A stretch of DNA of 64,000 nt, taken from positions 45,114 to 109,113 of the forward strand of contig JAOBSW010000822.1 of the NCBI GenBank assembly GCA_026214975.1, written 5' to 3'. The notes beneath the pieces are model-generated. The model worked only from the letters and a program-made list of their open reading frames with translations, did not search any database and was not told where the DNA came from. Numbering within the stretch: the stretch's first letter is position 1; each line of letters starts with the position of its first letter. This DNA comes from Gentiana macrophylla. Its lineage: Eukaryota; Streptophyta; Magnoliopsida; Gentianales; Gentianaceae. Of the stretch, positions 36,061-47,204 are shown piece by piece. Both the position numbers and the translations under genes were made by a program.

Positions 36061-37774
36061 GCCCGAAAGACAATTTATGTAAATGTTTTATAATTAATAA
36101 ATGACAGATTTATTCTCATCTTATTATTTGCTTTGTGCTTATAAGAAATACACTGTTGAAAACCCCAAGTCGTATCATATTTAGCTATATAACTTAGTGT
36201 GTGTCACACATGAGGATTAAGTTTAGGGTGATACACTTGAAATGTTAGTCCGTGGTGAACTTAATCAAAGTATGGGGTCTATTGATTAAACCACCATTAA
36301 TGCGCCCAGAACACTTTATGGTGTGACCGTCTTATCCGGACCGTCGACATTGGTTGTCTAAGTAGGGCATTTATATATGATGAGAGTCATATAGGACTGG
36401 ACCGATTTAAGCTGCGTTTCTCCTATAATTCCATGATTGAGAAATCTTATTAAATCCCAAGATGATCATATATGGATTGACCTTAATCCTGAAGTGATTA
36501 CAGACTCCTACTAGGCGCGGTCAGAATCACTTTCACGTTGGCACTATTCTGGAATGAGTGAGAAGTGTGTGTTTCATAGATATGGAATACATTCCTTCCT
36601 ACGGGAAGTAGAAAGACAATCCCCTTATTTGTTAATCCTAGAAACTGATCGATCCGCGGAGTTCGTATTGGTTATGAACTAATTGATCACTAGTGGGTTA
36701 ATGGTAAATAAGGATAATATGTATTGAAGAAGGTTTACGAAAATAATCCCGCTTCATTATGGATAGTCTTGGAGGGTTAGTTTATATGTAATGATTATAT
36801 CAATGGACACTTATCGACTCGACTCGACGTTTTGAGAATAAGTTATATCTATAATCGATAGAGTTCAGTTTCGGATTTATGGTGGCGTAATTCCAGAATT
36901 AATAGGTTGAGTAGAAATATTCTGTACGATGAATATTTTATTTAATTTATTGTAGCTACTGGTTATAGGTCCATGGTCCCCGGGTTGGCTCCTAACACGC
37001 GAGTGTTTTCTCGTTTTATGGAACCTCAAGAATAAATTAAATAGTTGGTCTATTTAATGAATATGCAATATTATTTATTCAGTAAATAATATGTAAAATA
37101 TAAAAGATATTTTCTATTAAAAATAATGACATATGTGGTGCCCCATGTGGATAAATTGGGAGAAGAAATTTTCTTAGGTTATCTCATATGTGTAATTAAT
37201 TAATTATCTATTTGTTGGATAATTAATGGAAAATAGATAAAGAGATTGATTTTTTGGGAATTATCTCTTATCTTTTGGCAAATTCTTTTCCTTGTGGGAA
37301 TAGATAATTCTGGTGTGAAAATGATAACTCTCTATTGACTAGTTATTCTCCTATATAAAGAGAGTTCCTCCCAACACAATTTATCGTCACAATTCGCGCC
37401 ACTTATTAATTAAAAGAAGAAAAAAATTAATTTCTTGTTCTAGTCATTAAGAGGAAAAAAACTAAGGTTTTTCTTGGGCATATTCGAGGATTTCTACGGC
37501 GAGGATCGACCTCCACCAGTCGTCGCTAGGAGATACAATCCGGAAGATTGTGGCTTCTGTTTCTGTCAATTTATTATTCCTCTTAAAAGGTAAATCTTCA
37601 ACCATCTCATAGTTGTATTAATTAATCATGTGAATCGAATCGTGGTAAAATCGCATGCGAAATTTATTCGTAGCTTCTGCTGTGCATGATCGAGCGTCTC
37701 GATCGGTGCTGTGAATCAGATCTGACGATCTAATTATGGATCGGATCCGGATTTGGGTTTCTGTATATCCAGCA
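36061..37774 (+). repeat. 5' LTR of element C, main part
   Basis: Together with 25616-25628 this makes about 1727 bp and matches 57125-58889 base for base over long stretches. It ends TATATCCAGCA. A TATATAAA box lies at 37352-37359 in the same context as in A and B. Confidence 0.93.
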
Positions 37775-37776
37775 TG

Positions 37777-37788
37777 TGGTATCGGAGC
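37777..37788 (+). promoter_or_regulatory. primer binding site of element C
   Basis: TGGTATCGGAGC begins two bases after the LTR end, as in element A. Confidence 0.88.
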
Positions 37789-38077
37789 AAGGTTAAAGCG
37801 ATTTTGCGATCATGATTGCATAATTAATTAATAAGGAGTGGAATTGAATAAATATTGCATCATTTATATTTTTTATATAAATGCGTGGTTGAATGTTTTG
37901 GTTGACGAGATGGATTAGGGTTCGTACCTGTTTACTGTTAGATCTATTGTAAACCCGTTTTTTTGGGTGTAGAATATCATGTAATTTATTTTTTTTGGCA
38001 ATTTTAATTTTCTGCATTTATTTAATATTCGGCCGTGGCATATTTAATTAAATCGGATCAATACTGTGAAGATGAAA

Positions 38078-38162
38078 AGCAATAGCACAGTGGTGAAGGC
38101 ACAGCACTGATAAGCAGTAGACTTGAGTTTGAATCCCCTTGGCTAGATTAATTCTTTTTTTT
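38078..38162 (+). mobile_element. tRNA-like SINE module, plus strand, T-tailed
   Basis: A box A-like word (tagcacagtggtg, 38083-38095) and a box B (gagtttgaatcc, 38125-38136) are spaced as in tRNA-derived Pol III promoters. A run of T ends the unit. The middle contains ctgataa, which could be an anticodon-loop relic. No target duplication was found. Confidence 0.55.
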
Positions 38163-38183
38163 GTTTTTCCCTTCCCTGTTCAG

Positions 38184-38283
38184 AAAACCAAAAAAAAAGA
38201 GGAGGGCAGATGCTGCTACAAGGATTCGAACTCAGGTGGTGATGAAGGAAGAAGGAGCTTCAACCAACTCAGCTAGAAGGGTT
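38184..38283 (-). mobile_element. tRNA-like SINE module, minus strand, T-tailed
   Basis: On the minus strand TAGCTGAGTTGG (box A, 38275-38264) and GAGTTCGAATCC (box B, 38233-38222) are followed by a run of T that is A9 on the plus strand. The box sequences are close to tRNA consensus. It faces the plus-strand module tail to tail with about 20 bases between. Confidence 0.6.
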
Positions 38284-39391
38284 TTTATTGAAGATCTGGA
38301 GCAGAAGATTATATACCTTAAGCGGCTGAAGAATATATAGTACATTAGATTTTATTCTATGCTTAGGGTTTATTTATTTATAGATTAGATACAGGGGTAC
38401 CAGCGGTCTATCTCAGTGGTTTACTTTTACGCATTTATTTTCATGTTTGATAATTTATGTAAGATAACCATACCATGACATGCATCATATTCATGAATTC
38501 CACTCCTAACATATGCATACATGTAGATAATTACTCGTGATATTAATTAGGCATGTATGAGACGTATTTAATTTAGATTAATTTTGGTAATTAAATTAAT
38601 TAAAACGAACGGAATTTTATCGGGATATAAAATCACATGATAAAATAAAATTTACTCGGTAAATTTAATTTTGGGATCTAAAAATCATTCGTGGATTTTA
38701 ATTATGTAGTGACTACATAAAAGAATTTTAATAATTGAACAATTGGAAAATCCGGAAAAGTTGGACACCAACTAAGCAAAAAGGTTCAAAAATTGGTTCG
38801 GGCGGTCAATAGGGCTTCGGCTCGACTCGACTTGTCCGTCCAAGTGCGGGGTTAGCCACGAGGTCCGGCAAGGTCAAGCTATCCGGCGAGCTGAGGCTCA
38901 ATGGGGAACCTTATCCCGATTTTCAACCCAGCACCCGCACACGTGCGACGTTAGCGTCGGGGGTCCGACAAGGTCAAGCTATCCGGCGAGTTTCGGCTCA
39001 ATAGGGCAGCCTTAGCCCGATTCATCCAGTAGTTGTATATGAACCAACGAAGAGGACGGGTCGGCTTAGCCAATCCCGACACCGTTCGGTGAACTTGGTT
39101 AAAGCTCAGCCAGGGTTTAATACCGATAAGTTGGTGATTGCTTTTCAAGATTTATTGTTTTCAAATTATTGAGATAAAATTCTACGATCCTAAATTTTAT
39201 CATGACTATATTAGGACTATAAAATTCTTTTAGTGAATTTTAATTGTGTAGTGACTACACAAGAGATTTTCAAAATAATCGATAAATTGGAAGATAAAAA
39301 ATATAGTGTCACTAGTTAAAAGGTATTTGGAACCGATAAACTAGTGGGAGCTTTATATTTGTGATTTATTGTTTTTCGATTTGGTGGGAAA

Positions 39392-41265
39392 TGTTGTAGA
39401 TATGGATATAAAGGGTGTGCTCTAAAACAATTAATCCACTTGCCTTACGTGCAAGTGGGAGATTGTTAGGTGTAGTGCCCAAAAGACAATTATATAATTG
39501 TTTTAGGGACGAAATTAATAATTCATCTTATTATATTCATGTATGCTTATAATTAAGACACTATCTTGAAAACCCTAAGTACCTCGTTTATGTAATCACA
39601 TAACTTCAGTGTATGGCTATACACACGAGGATTGTGTTAGTGAGATGTACTTAAAATTAACTTAGTCCGCAGCGTTTATTAATCTGAGTACGGGTCTCAT
39701 GATTAATTTGCTAATAATGCGCCCAGAACACTTTAGGTGTGACAGTCTTATCCGGAGTTTCGGTAATAGGGTACCGGATTGGGCATTTATATATGATGAT
39801 AATCATATAGGGCTGGACTGATTTGATTTGAGTTCTCGATATAATTCCGTAATCGAGAAGTCTTATCGAATCACAAGATGATAATATATGGATTAATCTT
39901 AATCACGAGGTGATCCTGCACAAACCGCTTAGACTAGGGTAGAGTTTGATGTGTTAGTAAGGATCACTTCAAGTATGTGGTCCAACACTTCTCGTTGGCT
40001 CTATGCGGAATGAGTGAGTAGTCCGTGCTATCACGAGATATGGAATCCATTCCTTCCTCGGGAAGTAGACGAGACAGATTCCCTTATTTGTTAACCCTAA
40101 AGCGATCGATCGGCTGAGTTCATATTATATTAGTTATGAACTAATTGATCACTAGGGGGTTAATGGTAAATAAGGATAATATGTTTCGAGAAGGGTTTAC
40201 GGAAATATCCCGAATCGAAATGAACAGTCTTTGGAGGAATTATCCGTATGTAATGATTATATTAGTGGACGCTTTCGACTCATAGTTGAGTGTAAGTCAT
40301 CTATATTCGGCAGAGTTCCGTTTCGGGTTTATGGTGGTGTAATCCCGGAATTAATAGATTGAATATTATTGTTCGGTCTGACGAATAATTTTATTTAATT
40401 TATTATAGCTACTGAATATGGGTCCATGGTCCCCGACGTGGCTCCTAATATAGCATATAGGTTTCTCGTCGTTTCACCTCAAATAATATTAAATGGTTGG
40501 ATTGGACTGTTTAATAGATATGTGGATTAATTGTTTAGTTGGACTAGATAATTAAATACATGAAAAAGATATTTTTCGTGGACTCGGCCCAAATATGTGT
40601 AAAATGCGTGTGGACCTATTTTAATAGGGTGGGGCGCATTTTTGTATTAAATAGTTAGAAAGAAATTAGTTTTCTTGGATAATTATTTAATGTGTGATTT
40701 ATCTTTTATTTGTTAATTGATAATTCAGGGAATATTAGATAATAATATGATTTATCCTAATTTGTTTGGGATAATTATTTTATTTATCTTTTATTTAAAT
40801 TAAGGATTAATCTAATAATTATCTCTTAATTATTAAATCTTTGGAGGACAAGGATTACTCTCCTATATAAAGAGAGTTCTCCCAAGCCTTTGATATACAT
40901 ATAATTTCGACACAAAATTGCAAGTGCATGGCTTGGAGATTTCGGCCATTGTACTTCGGGTTATGAGTTGGGATAATCATCGGGATTATTCCGGTAGCAT
41001 AACGAGGAGGTCAAGCGGCTTGAAACACCATGCACTTGGTGTTGCTTGGAGATGCACGTCGGAAGACGGTGGCTTCTCAATTCTTGGATCTTAGATCTCG
41101 GATTGTTCTTGGTGTTTATTCTCAATAAACAGGTAAGCAATCTAAACCCCCTCGTAGGTTTAGATCTATTGCATTTATGTATTTTGGTTGTTAGATCTAG
41201 ATCTTGTACTTTCCGCTGCGTAATCGGGTGGATCTATGATCCATCCGGCGATATTACATCCTATA
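39392..41265 (+). repeat. 5' LTR of element B (1874 bp)
   Basis: It begins about 72 bases upstream of the point equivalent to the LTR start of A, so it contains an extra internal purine tract (39451-39463) followed by TGTTAGG. The TATA box is at 40864-40871. The tRNA-Met primer site TGGTATCAGAG follows at 41268. Confidence 0.92.
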
Positions 41266-41267
41266 AG

Positions 41268-41280
41268 TGGTATCAGAGTC
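41268..41280 (+). promoter_or_regulatory. primer binding site of element B
   Basis: TGGTATCAGAGTC matches the tRNA-Met complement for eleven bases and then has one extra T. It lies two bases after the LTR end. Confidence 0.85.
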
Positions 41281-43598
41281 TTTGATCTATCAATCAAAGT
41301 ATGTGAATTTTAGATCTAAGGAGTGGAATAGCTTGTGTAGATTGCTTGTTTTTCGTTTTAATTTTTTTTTTATTCAAATTTTTTTGATGATGATGCTTGT
41401 GAATGTTGTGGTTGAAAAGATGGATTGGGGTTGGTATTGGTTACCCGTAGATCTATTTTGTATCTCTCTTGTTTAGTAACAATTGAGCATAGGATTTGTA
41501 TTTTAAATTTAATGCAATCGAAAAAAAAATATAGCATCTTTGTTGTAATTTTTTTTTATTCCTGGCTCGAAATATGAAGATCTTGCTGAAAAGATGAACA
41601 TCAAGGCGAAACCCAAGGTATGAATGAGGAGAAACGGCTTAAAACCTGTTTTTTAATTAAAATTCTGCGCTACAAGACTTTCTGCGACGCTGAAAAGCGT
41701 CGCTATAAGTCTGGTTTTAATAAAATTGCATGCGGCTAGGGTTTAAAGTTTGCGTAATTTGTAATTTTTTTCCAATCGATTTTTTTATAAATATCGCGCT
41801 ATTTATTTGGTGAAAATAACAAAAAAAAAGTTTTTTTTTCTAGAATTATTTTTCATTCAGCCGCAACAATAATTTTTTTTTAAATTAATTAAAAGGGTTT
41901 TAATTATAATAAATTGGATTTATTTAATTTAAAAGGCCTTTTCTCCTCTCGGGTGTTCGTGGTTCGTGATCCGGCGGTTCGAGCTCAAGATTCGAAGTTC
42001 AAGACTCGAAGATTAGATTAAGTTTTTTACTTTTCCTTAGAAAATAGGTTAGTCAGGGGGGTACCAACGATCCATCTCGGTGTTTATTTTTCCGTTAATT
42101 TTTTTTCCGTGTATGATCGAAAATTGTATGATATAACCGGAAAATTGCCATGACATGCATCATATCACGATTCTACTCCAATGCATACATGTAGCTAGTT
42201 TATTTCGAATAAATTTGGCATGTATAACTCGTATAATTAGTTTAAAGGCTTATTTAATTAATATGTGGTAGTTAATTAATTAAGTAACTAATTATTAAAA
42301 CCGAGGAACCGGGTTTTGTCAACCGTTACGATTTTAGTGATGGATTCTCGGTGAATCCCACTTAGATAAATCGTTGAGTTTTCGGTGAACCCACCTTAAA
42401 CAGAAACGAGATTGCGCTTTGGTTGATAATTTAGAAATTGGAAAATCATAGTACACGGGTTCGAAAATGGTCTAACCATGGTTGGGAGAGTTCAACCGAG
42501 CTTCGGCTCAATCGACTCCCCTCCACGTGTGATGTACGATACAGTAATTCGATAAGACTTAGCATAGCCGATAAGCCTTCGGGCTAAACGGGGCTTCTCT
42601 TGCCGGATTAGCCTGGACTGTCACATACGTTCCAATGAATAAGACGGCGTATGCTTGCCTACATAACCGACCCTGTTCGGAGTACTTTGATTTATTGTTT
42701 CTTATTGTCAAGACCAAAACCCTAATTAGTAAACCTACCACTTTTTTCAAATTATTGAGTGGGAGCGGGGAAGGCGATAATCAACCCCACGGCCTCTACT
42801 ATAAATGCAAGCATGTGAGAGAAGGGTGACGCCTCGAGCCGCTTTGATTCCGGCCCCCTGCGGGTGGTGTTCACCCCTATCAAAATTCAAGGCTTGGTTT
42901 CCGAAAGGATAGGATTTCGGGTACTTATTGAGTCACTGACCAACCCTATAGCGGCACACTCGGGGCGTACTTTTAGATCTGATATAGTAGGTCACACTCT
43001 TTATGGATATTTTCGAAATATCTAGGCTAGAAAAAGGAAGGTAATCAATGATTAAAGACCGAGATGTCTGATTCCCGTAGGATGTATGATTCTCAAAGTT
43101 TAATCATTGAGAGAGAATGTCTCAGTTTAATCGTCACCTCTTTGACTGACCCTACGGCGGCACTAAGGTGTGAGATTAAATCTTTGGAATGGTAGGAAAG
43201 ACTTTTAACAGGTTTATTATTCCTAAAATAAAAATCTAGTAGTGAAAATTTATTTTTAACTTTCTGTCATGTTTATTTTACAAATTTGATCTCTAGCCTA
43301 CTAAACTGTTAGTAATAGGACTTCATTAAAAATGTGGAAAGTAACAAGTACGTTGTGAATTATCAATAAATGCAGTTAATTTTTCGGAAGGGATTTTTCC
43401 CTTGAGCCTTTAAAAACTTAAGTGACATAGAATCGGTATGTCACGGATGTCACTCGTGTTGAACGAGAGACGACCATACTTAGTTTACAAAAGATGATAT
43501 AGGACTAACAGACAAATTCATTTAGTGAATTTTAAAAGTGTAATTACACAACAAATTTCTAAATTGAAAAATTGGAAAATTATATACATAAGGTGTTG
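41281..43598 (+). other. 5' interior of element B, non-coding
   Basis: No supported gene. There are several A or T runs near 41360-41900. Blocks shared with A and C lie at 42150-42200 and 42760-42990. A palindrome gtgtaattacac is at about 43538. Confidence 0.6.
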
Positions 43599-44030
43599 CT
43601 AGTTAGACGGTATTTGGAACCGATAAACTAGTGGGAGCCTTAGTCTTATGATTTGTTATTTTTCTGAATCTTTAGAAATGTGTAATAGACTGCACAAGAG
43701 TTTTTCCATTCATTGAAAAAACGAGAATAAAGCGTTACAAGTTAGACAGTATTTGGAACTGATAAACTAGTGCGAGCTTAGTTCTGGAGATTTTATAATC
43801 TTTGAAACATCATGAACACAGCATTGCTAGTTAGACAGTATTTGGAACTGATAAACTAGTGAGAGCTTAGTTCTAGGTGATGTTCTAATCTTGGAAAAAT
43901 CATAAATACAAAGTTTTGCTAGTTAGACGGTATTTGGAACCGATAAACTAATGGGAGCTTTTTTTATGATCTCTCAAACCATTTGAACGAAGTGTTGCTA
44001 GTTAGACGATATTTGGAACCGATGAACTAG
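43599..44030 (+). repeat. Five hairpin modules of element B
   Basis: Units at 43599-43631, about 43738-43770, 43827-43859, 43919-43951 and 43998-44030 share the form CTAGTTAGACGGT, a 7-base loop, then ACCGATAAACTAG, followed by tgggagc. The outer CTAGTT/AACTAG and inner CGGT/ACCG arms can pair. In units 2 and 3 the inner arms are CAGT and ACTG, so pairing is kept. Element A has one unit (9408-9440); C has at least three (39312-39343, 48878-48910, 53097-53129). Confidence 0.85.
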
Positions 44031-46079
44031 TGGGAACTTTGGTCTTATGATTTGACGATTAGAAAAATCGAATAGTCCAATCTAGTAACACTATCATTAG
44101 ACATCCCACAGTTCAAGAGTAGTGTCTACTCAAACGAACTGCTAGTTCAAGACTGTTTCCATTTAAGGAAAGTCAAGAATGGGAAATAATGTTTATACGT
44201 GTTAGTCATCTAAACTAAGTAGTTTTAAGGCTAAACCAGAAAATTAATTGGAAATTAGAGGATAAGGAAAGTGATTTTGGATCACTGACCAAAGCATCCT
44301 TGGCAATTTTCTCGAAAGCTAAAGTTCTTTGGAAGAACTAGGTAGCTTTGCATTAAACGATAAATAAAATAGACAACGGGCAGTTATTTCAGATAGACTA
44401 GTGGGAGTGATATAAGGAAATGAATCTCGGATTCAATTTTTTTTTGAGTATCATAGAAAATTCATTTTTTGTTTTCGGATTCGTTGGAACGAACATATTC
44501 ACTTTCAATAGGATAATTTGTTTGTCTTATTGACGATGAATATAACATTCATAGCACGAACCCAAGACTCAGACTTTTGTTTGATAAAGTCAGAACCACT
44601 AAGAAATGCTGAATAGGTATATATAACACATCTCAAACAATATAAACGCAAATGGTTTCCGTATTTAGATAAACACTTCTTTCTTTTCTATTAATTAGTG
44701 CATATTCCCTAACGAAAAGATCTGCAGATTGGCTTAGGGTGATTCCTACCTCCTAGTCAAAGGAACCCTGTCTCAAAGGAACAATGCCTAAGTTTCCTTT
44801 CAATCGGGAAAGGGTAATAGATTTAAAGAGGTCACATAGCTTGTTCATAACAACCTTCGGGGTCATATGAAAGGTACAAGGTTGTGGGAGTTTTTCAAGT
44901 AGTGACATATTGTCTGATAACTACTCAAAACTCCAGTAAGCTTATCCAAAATATTAGGAGGAATCTCTGATTTCACCAGAGATAGAGTATTCTATACTCA
45001 GAAATAGGCTGTCGTATAGTCTTCGGGACTGTTGCTCGGCCTGCCTCCCAGTGGAATGTTTTCACTAAGGATACACCATAAATTTGCCTTATATAGTTAT
45101 TGATGAACTACGATACGCTGCTAAACTCATTTAAGATATTGGATGCAAAATAACGGTTTACAAAAAACCGAGAAGTCTACCTAAAAGATGCCTATGCATT
45201 TGTGGATAAGGAGTGAATTCGGTTCACCCCACTTCCGTAAATATAGACATTTAGCATTTAGTGCTTGAAGGTAGGACTGGAAATTTTGCGTACACGTTTA
45301 GGTCGTGAAATATCTTAATGCATTGAGTAAAGGTTCGTTATAAAACTCGTAAAATCAGAGAATGACGGTTATACTGTCAAACTCGGTCTGATAGAGTCTA
45401 TAAATAACAACCTTAGATCTTGAAGTATTTGTACTCAAGATGATACTAACTGATTTGTTCAGTCCACATCCAACACCGGCAGTTGGTGATAACACTAATA
45501 AAAACTACTAAACTAGATCAGTATATCAATCCACCCCGAACGCAGTGGGAGTATGATTTGTCCATTACCCATTGCAGGACCTTACGGTCTATAGGGTGAT
45601 TGATGACCTATAGTCCTTCATGAGCTATATAGGATCCTGATCATAGAGGTTGGTTTAAAAGCCATAACCCTGTGAATGGAGTTTAATACTCCAGTTCTGT
45701 TGAAACTCTTGTAGAACCACCTGAGTATCTTAGGCCCAGTGGGAGTAATTGGAACTACACGGAGAAGAGTCGAATGAATAATAAAGTTTAACTTTCAACG
45801 CAAAGCTGAGTAATTTAGGGGTGATTCCCTAAAAGATACAGAGTTAACCAGACCATGATTTCTCTTACCACTCAGTCTTGCTTGATTTCGTCAGAAAGCG
45901 GGAAATAGGGGTGATTCCCTAAGACTTCCTTGCTGAACAACGGAATCTGAATTCATTCAGAACATAAGGGTTTCATTAAGAACAAATGACTGATTCGTTA
46001 CAAAGCAGAAAATAGGGGTGATTCCCTAAGACCTTTTTGCGAGACTAACGGTATCTTAATTTATTCAGAAAAAACCTTT
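44031..46079 (+). other. Middle interior of element B, non-coding
   Basis: No open frame is credible. Much of it is colinear with 9450-11460 in A and 53950-55930 in C. Three short hairpin-like words aggggtgattccct occur near 45819, 45908 and 46014. Confidence 0.6.
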
Positions 46080-46440
46080 GGCAGGATGCCTGCCATAACT
46101 TATATCCTTTGGGGATTCAAGCAAACCTCTAGGTCATTTCAAAGTCATATATTTTAATATGTGGACTTGACCAGAATGTTGATAAGTCTTTTGTAGACTG
46201 GGCATCAATATTAGTAAAGTAGTTTGTAGATTAGTGTTTGTGAATGGTAACACTGAAACAGTTGGAAACAACATAGGTGTGTTATCTGAAGTCAGAGTCT
46301 GACATGCCATCGGGATTCATTCTTAAGGATTTGATTCGCTCAAATTCTAGAGAATCGATCATTGGCAATCCCATCCATTCACCTGGTTAAGATATTCTTG
46401 CATTTATGCAACATTCAACGATGTAGTCTACCCTACCTCT
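46080..46440 (+). pseudogene. Decayed RT remnant of element B
   Basis: Short pieces follow copia RT in order: a YGLKQ-like stretch near 46100-46140 (GDSSKPLGHF in one frame), LDQNVDKSF near 46160-46195, and VFVNGNTETVGNNIGVLSEV near 46225-46290, where Y-V-D-D is replaced. MQHS and LPLRNG words follow near 46400-46450. Compared with A and C, much of the RNase H part was displaced or lost before the plastid insertion. Confidence 0.65.
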
Positions 46441-46735
46441 CAGGAATGGTTATCTAAACCTGACGATGAATACCATATGGGATGTTTAGTGAATCTTCAA
46501 GTATCTTCGGGAGAATGAGGAATAATATGCTAGTATATTCAGGTGCAAACTAGAATATAAGTGATGACACTGATTTTGACTTTAAGTCAGATGAAGGATG
46601 ATTGTTAAGTCGATTTCGTCCTCAGTGTTGAATCAAAGGCATATTGAAATCGTACCACCGGATTAGATGGAAAGGCGACGTTCGATCCCAAAGATTGACT
46701 CAAGCCGCCAACCTACCTGATCAGTGTACCAAGTC

Positions 46736-47061
46736 ACATGGGGGGGTTATACCCCCCCATGGTAGATTGGCGAATTTTTGGGCCGAGCTGGATTTGAACC
46801 AGCGTAGACATATTGCCAACGAATTTACAGTCCGTCCCCATTAACCGCTCGGGCATCGACCCACAAAGAATCACTTTTAGGCTTATTGGTAATCCATGAT
46901 CAACTTCCTTTACACGGACAAAGTCAGGGAAAACCTCTGAAATTATTTCAATATTGAACCTTGGACATATAAGAGTTCCGAATCGAATCTCTTTAGAAAG
47001 AAGATTTTTTGTCTCATGGTAGCCTGCTCCAGTCCCCTTACGAAACTTTCGTTATTGGGTT
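46736..47061. other. Chimeric plastid DNA insertion (NUPT)
   Basis: Two plastid segments are joined. 46736-46911 contains trnY-GUA and the start of the trnY-trnE spacer, plus the hairpin catggggggg/cccccccatg downstream of the tRNA. 46912-47061 matches, from memory, the spacer between the rps12 3' exon and rps7 in the inverted repeat. The two are far apart in the plastid genome, so they were probably ligated during repair. Elements A and C lack the segment at this position. Confidence 0.8.
46779..46862 (-). tRNA. trnY-GUA: trnY-GUA copy of plastid origin
   Basis: On the minus strand the 84-base sequence starts GGGTCGATGCCCGAGCGG and ends TCCAGCTCGGCCCA. It has the long variable arm of plastid tRNA-Tyr and the GTA anticodon (plus strand 46826-46828). 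All arms pair, so the copy is recent and structurally intact. It lies inside element B in nuclear DNA, away from a plastid promoter, so function is doubtful. Confidence 0.9.
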
Positions 47062-47204
47062 TCGGATTCTAAGTACGTGCTGGGTCACTGACCTACCCTG
47101 TGGCGGCACACTCCGGTCGTGTTTGCAAGGATGAATTACTAAGATGCGTTTGGAGGGTATGACTCTTAGGGATATGTCTCACTTGTTTTGAGCAAGTGGG
47201 AGAA

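Larger units (their letters stand above)
37789..39391 (+). other. 5' interior of element C, non-coding
   Basis: No credible gene is present. The segment holds the two SINE-like modules (38078-38283), a block shared with A and B around 38475-38530, a diverged direct repeat around 38790-39020 (words ggtccg(a)caaggtcaagct), and small hairpins at 38702-38720 and 39244-39262. The larger hairpin at 39312-39343 lies just before element B. Confidence 0.6.

Noticed and set aside
46779..46862. A functional nuclear tRNA-Tyr gene
   Set aside because: The sequence is plastid type with a long variable arm and plastid flanks. Nuclear tRNA-Tyr genes differ and usually have an intron.
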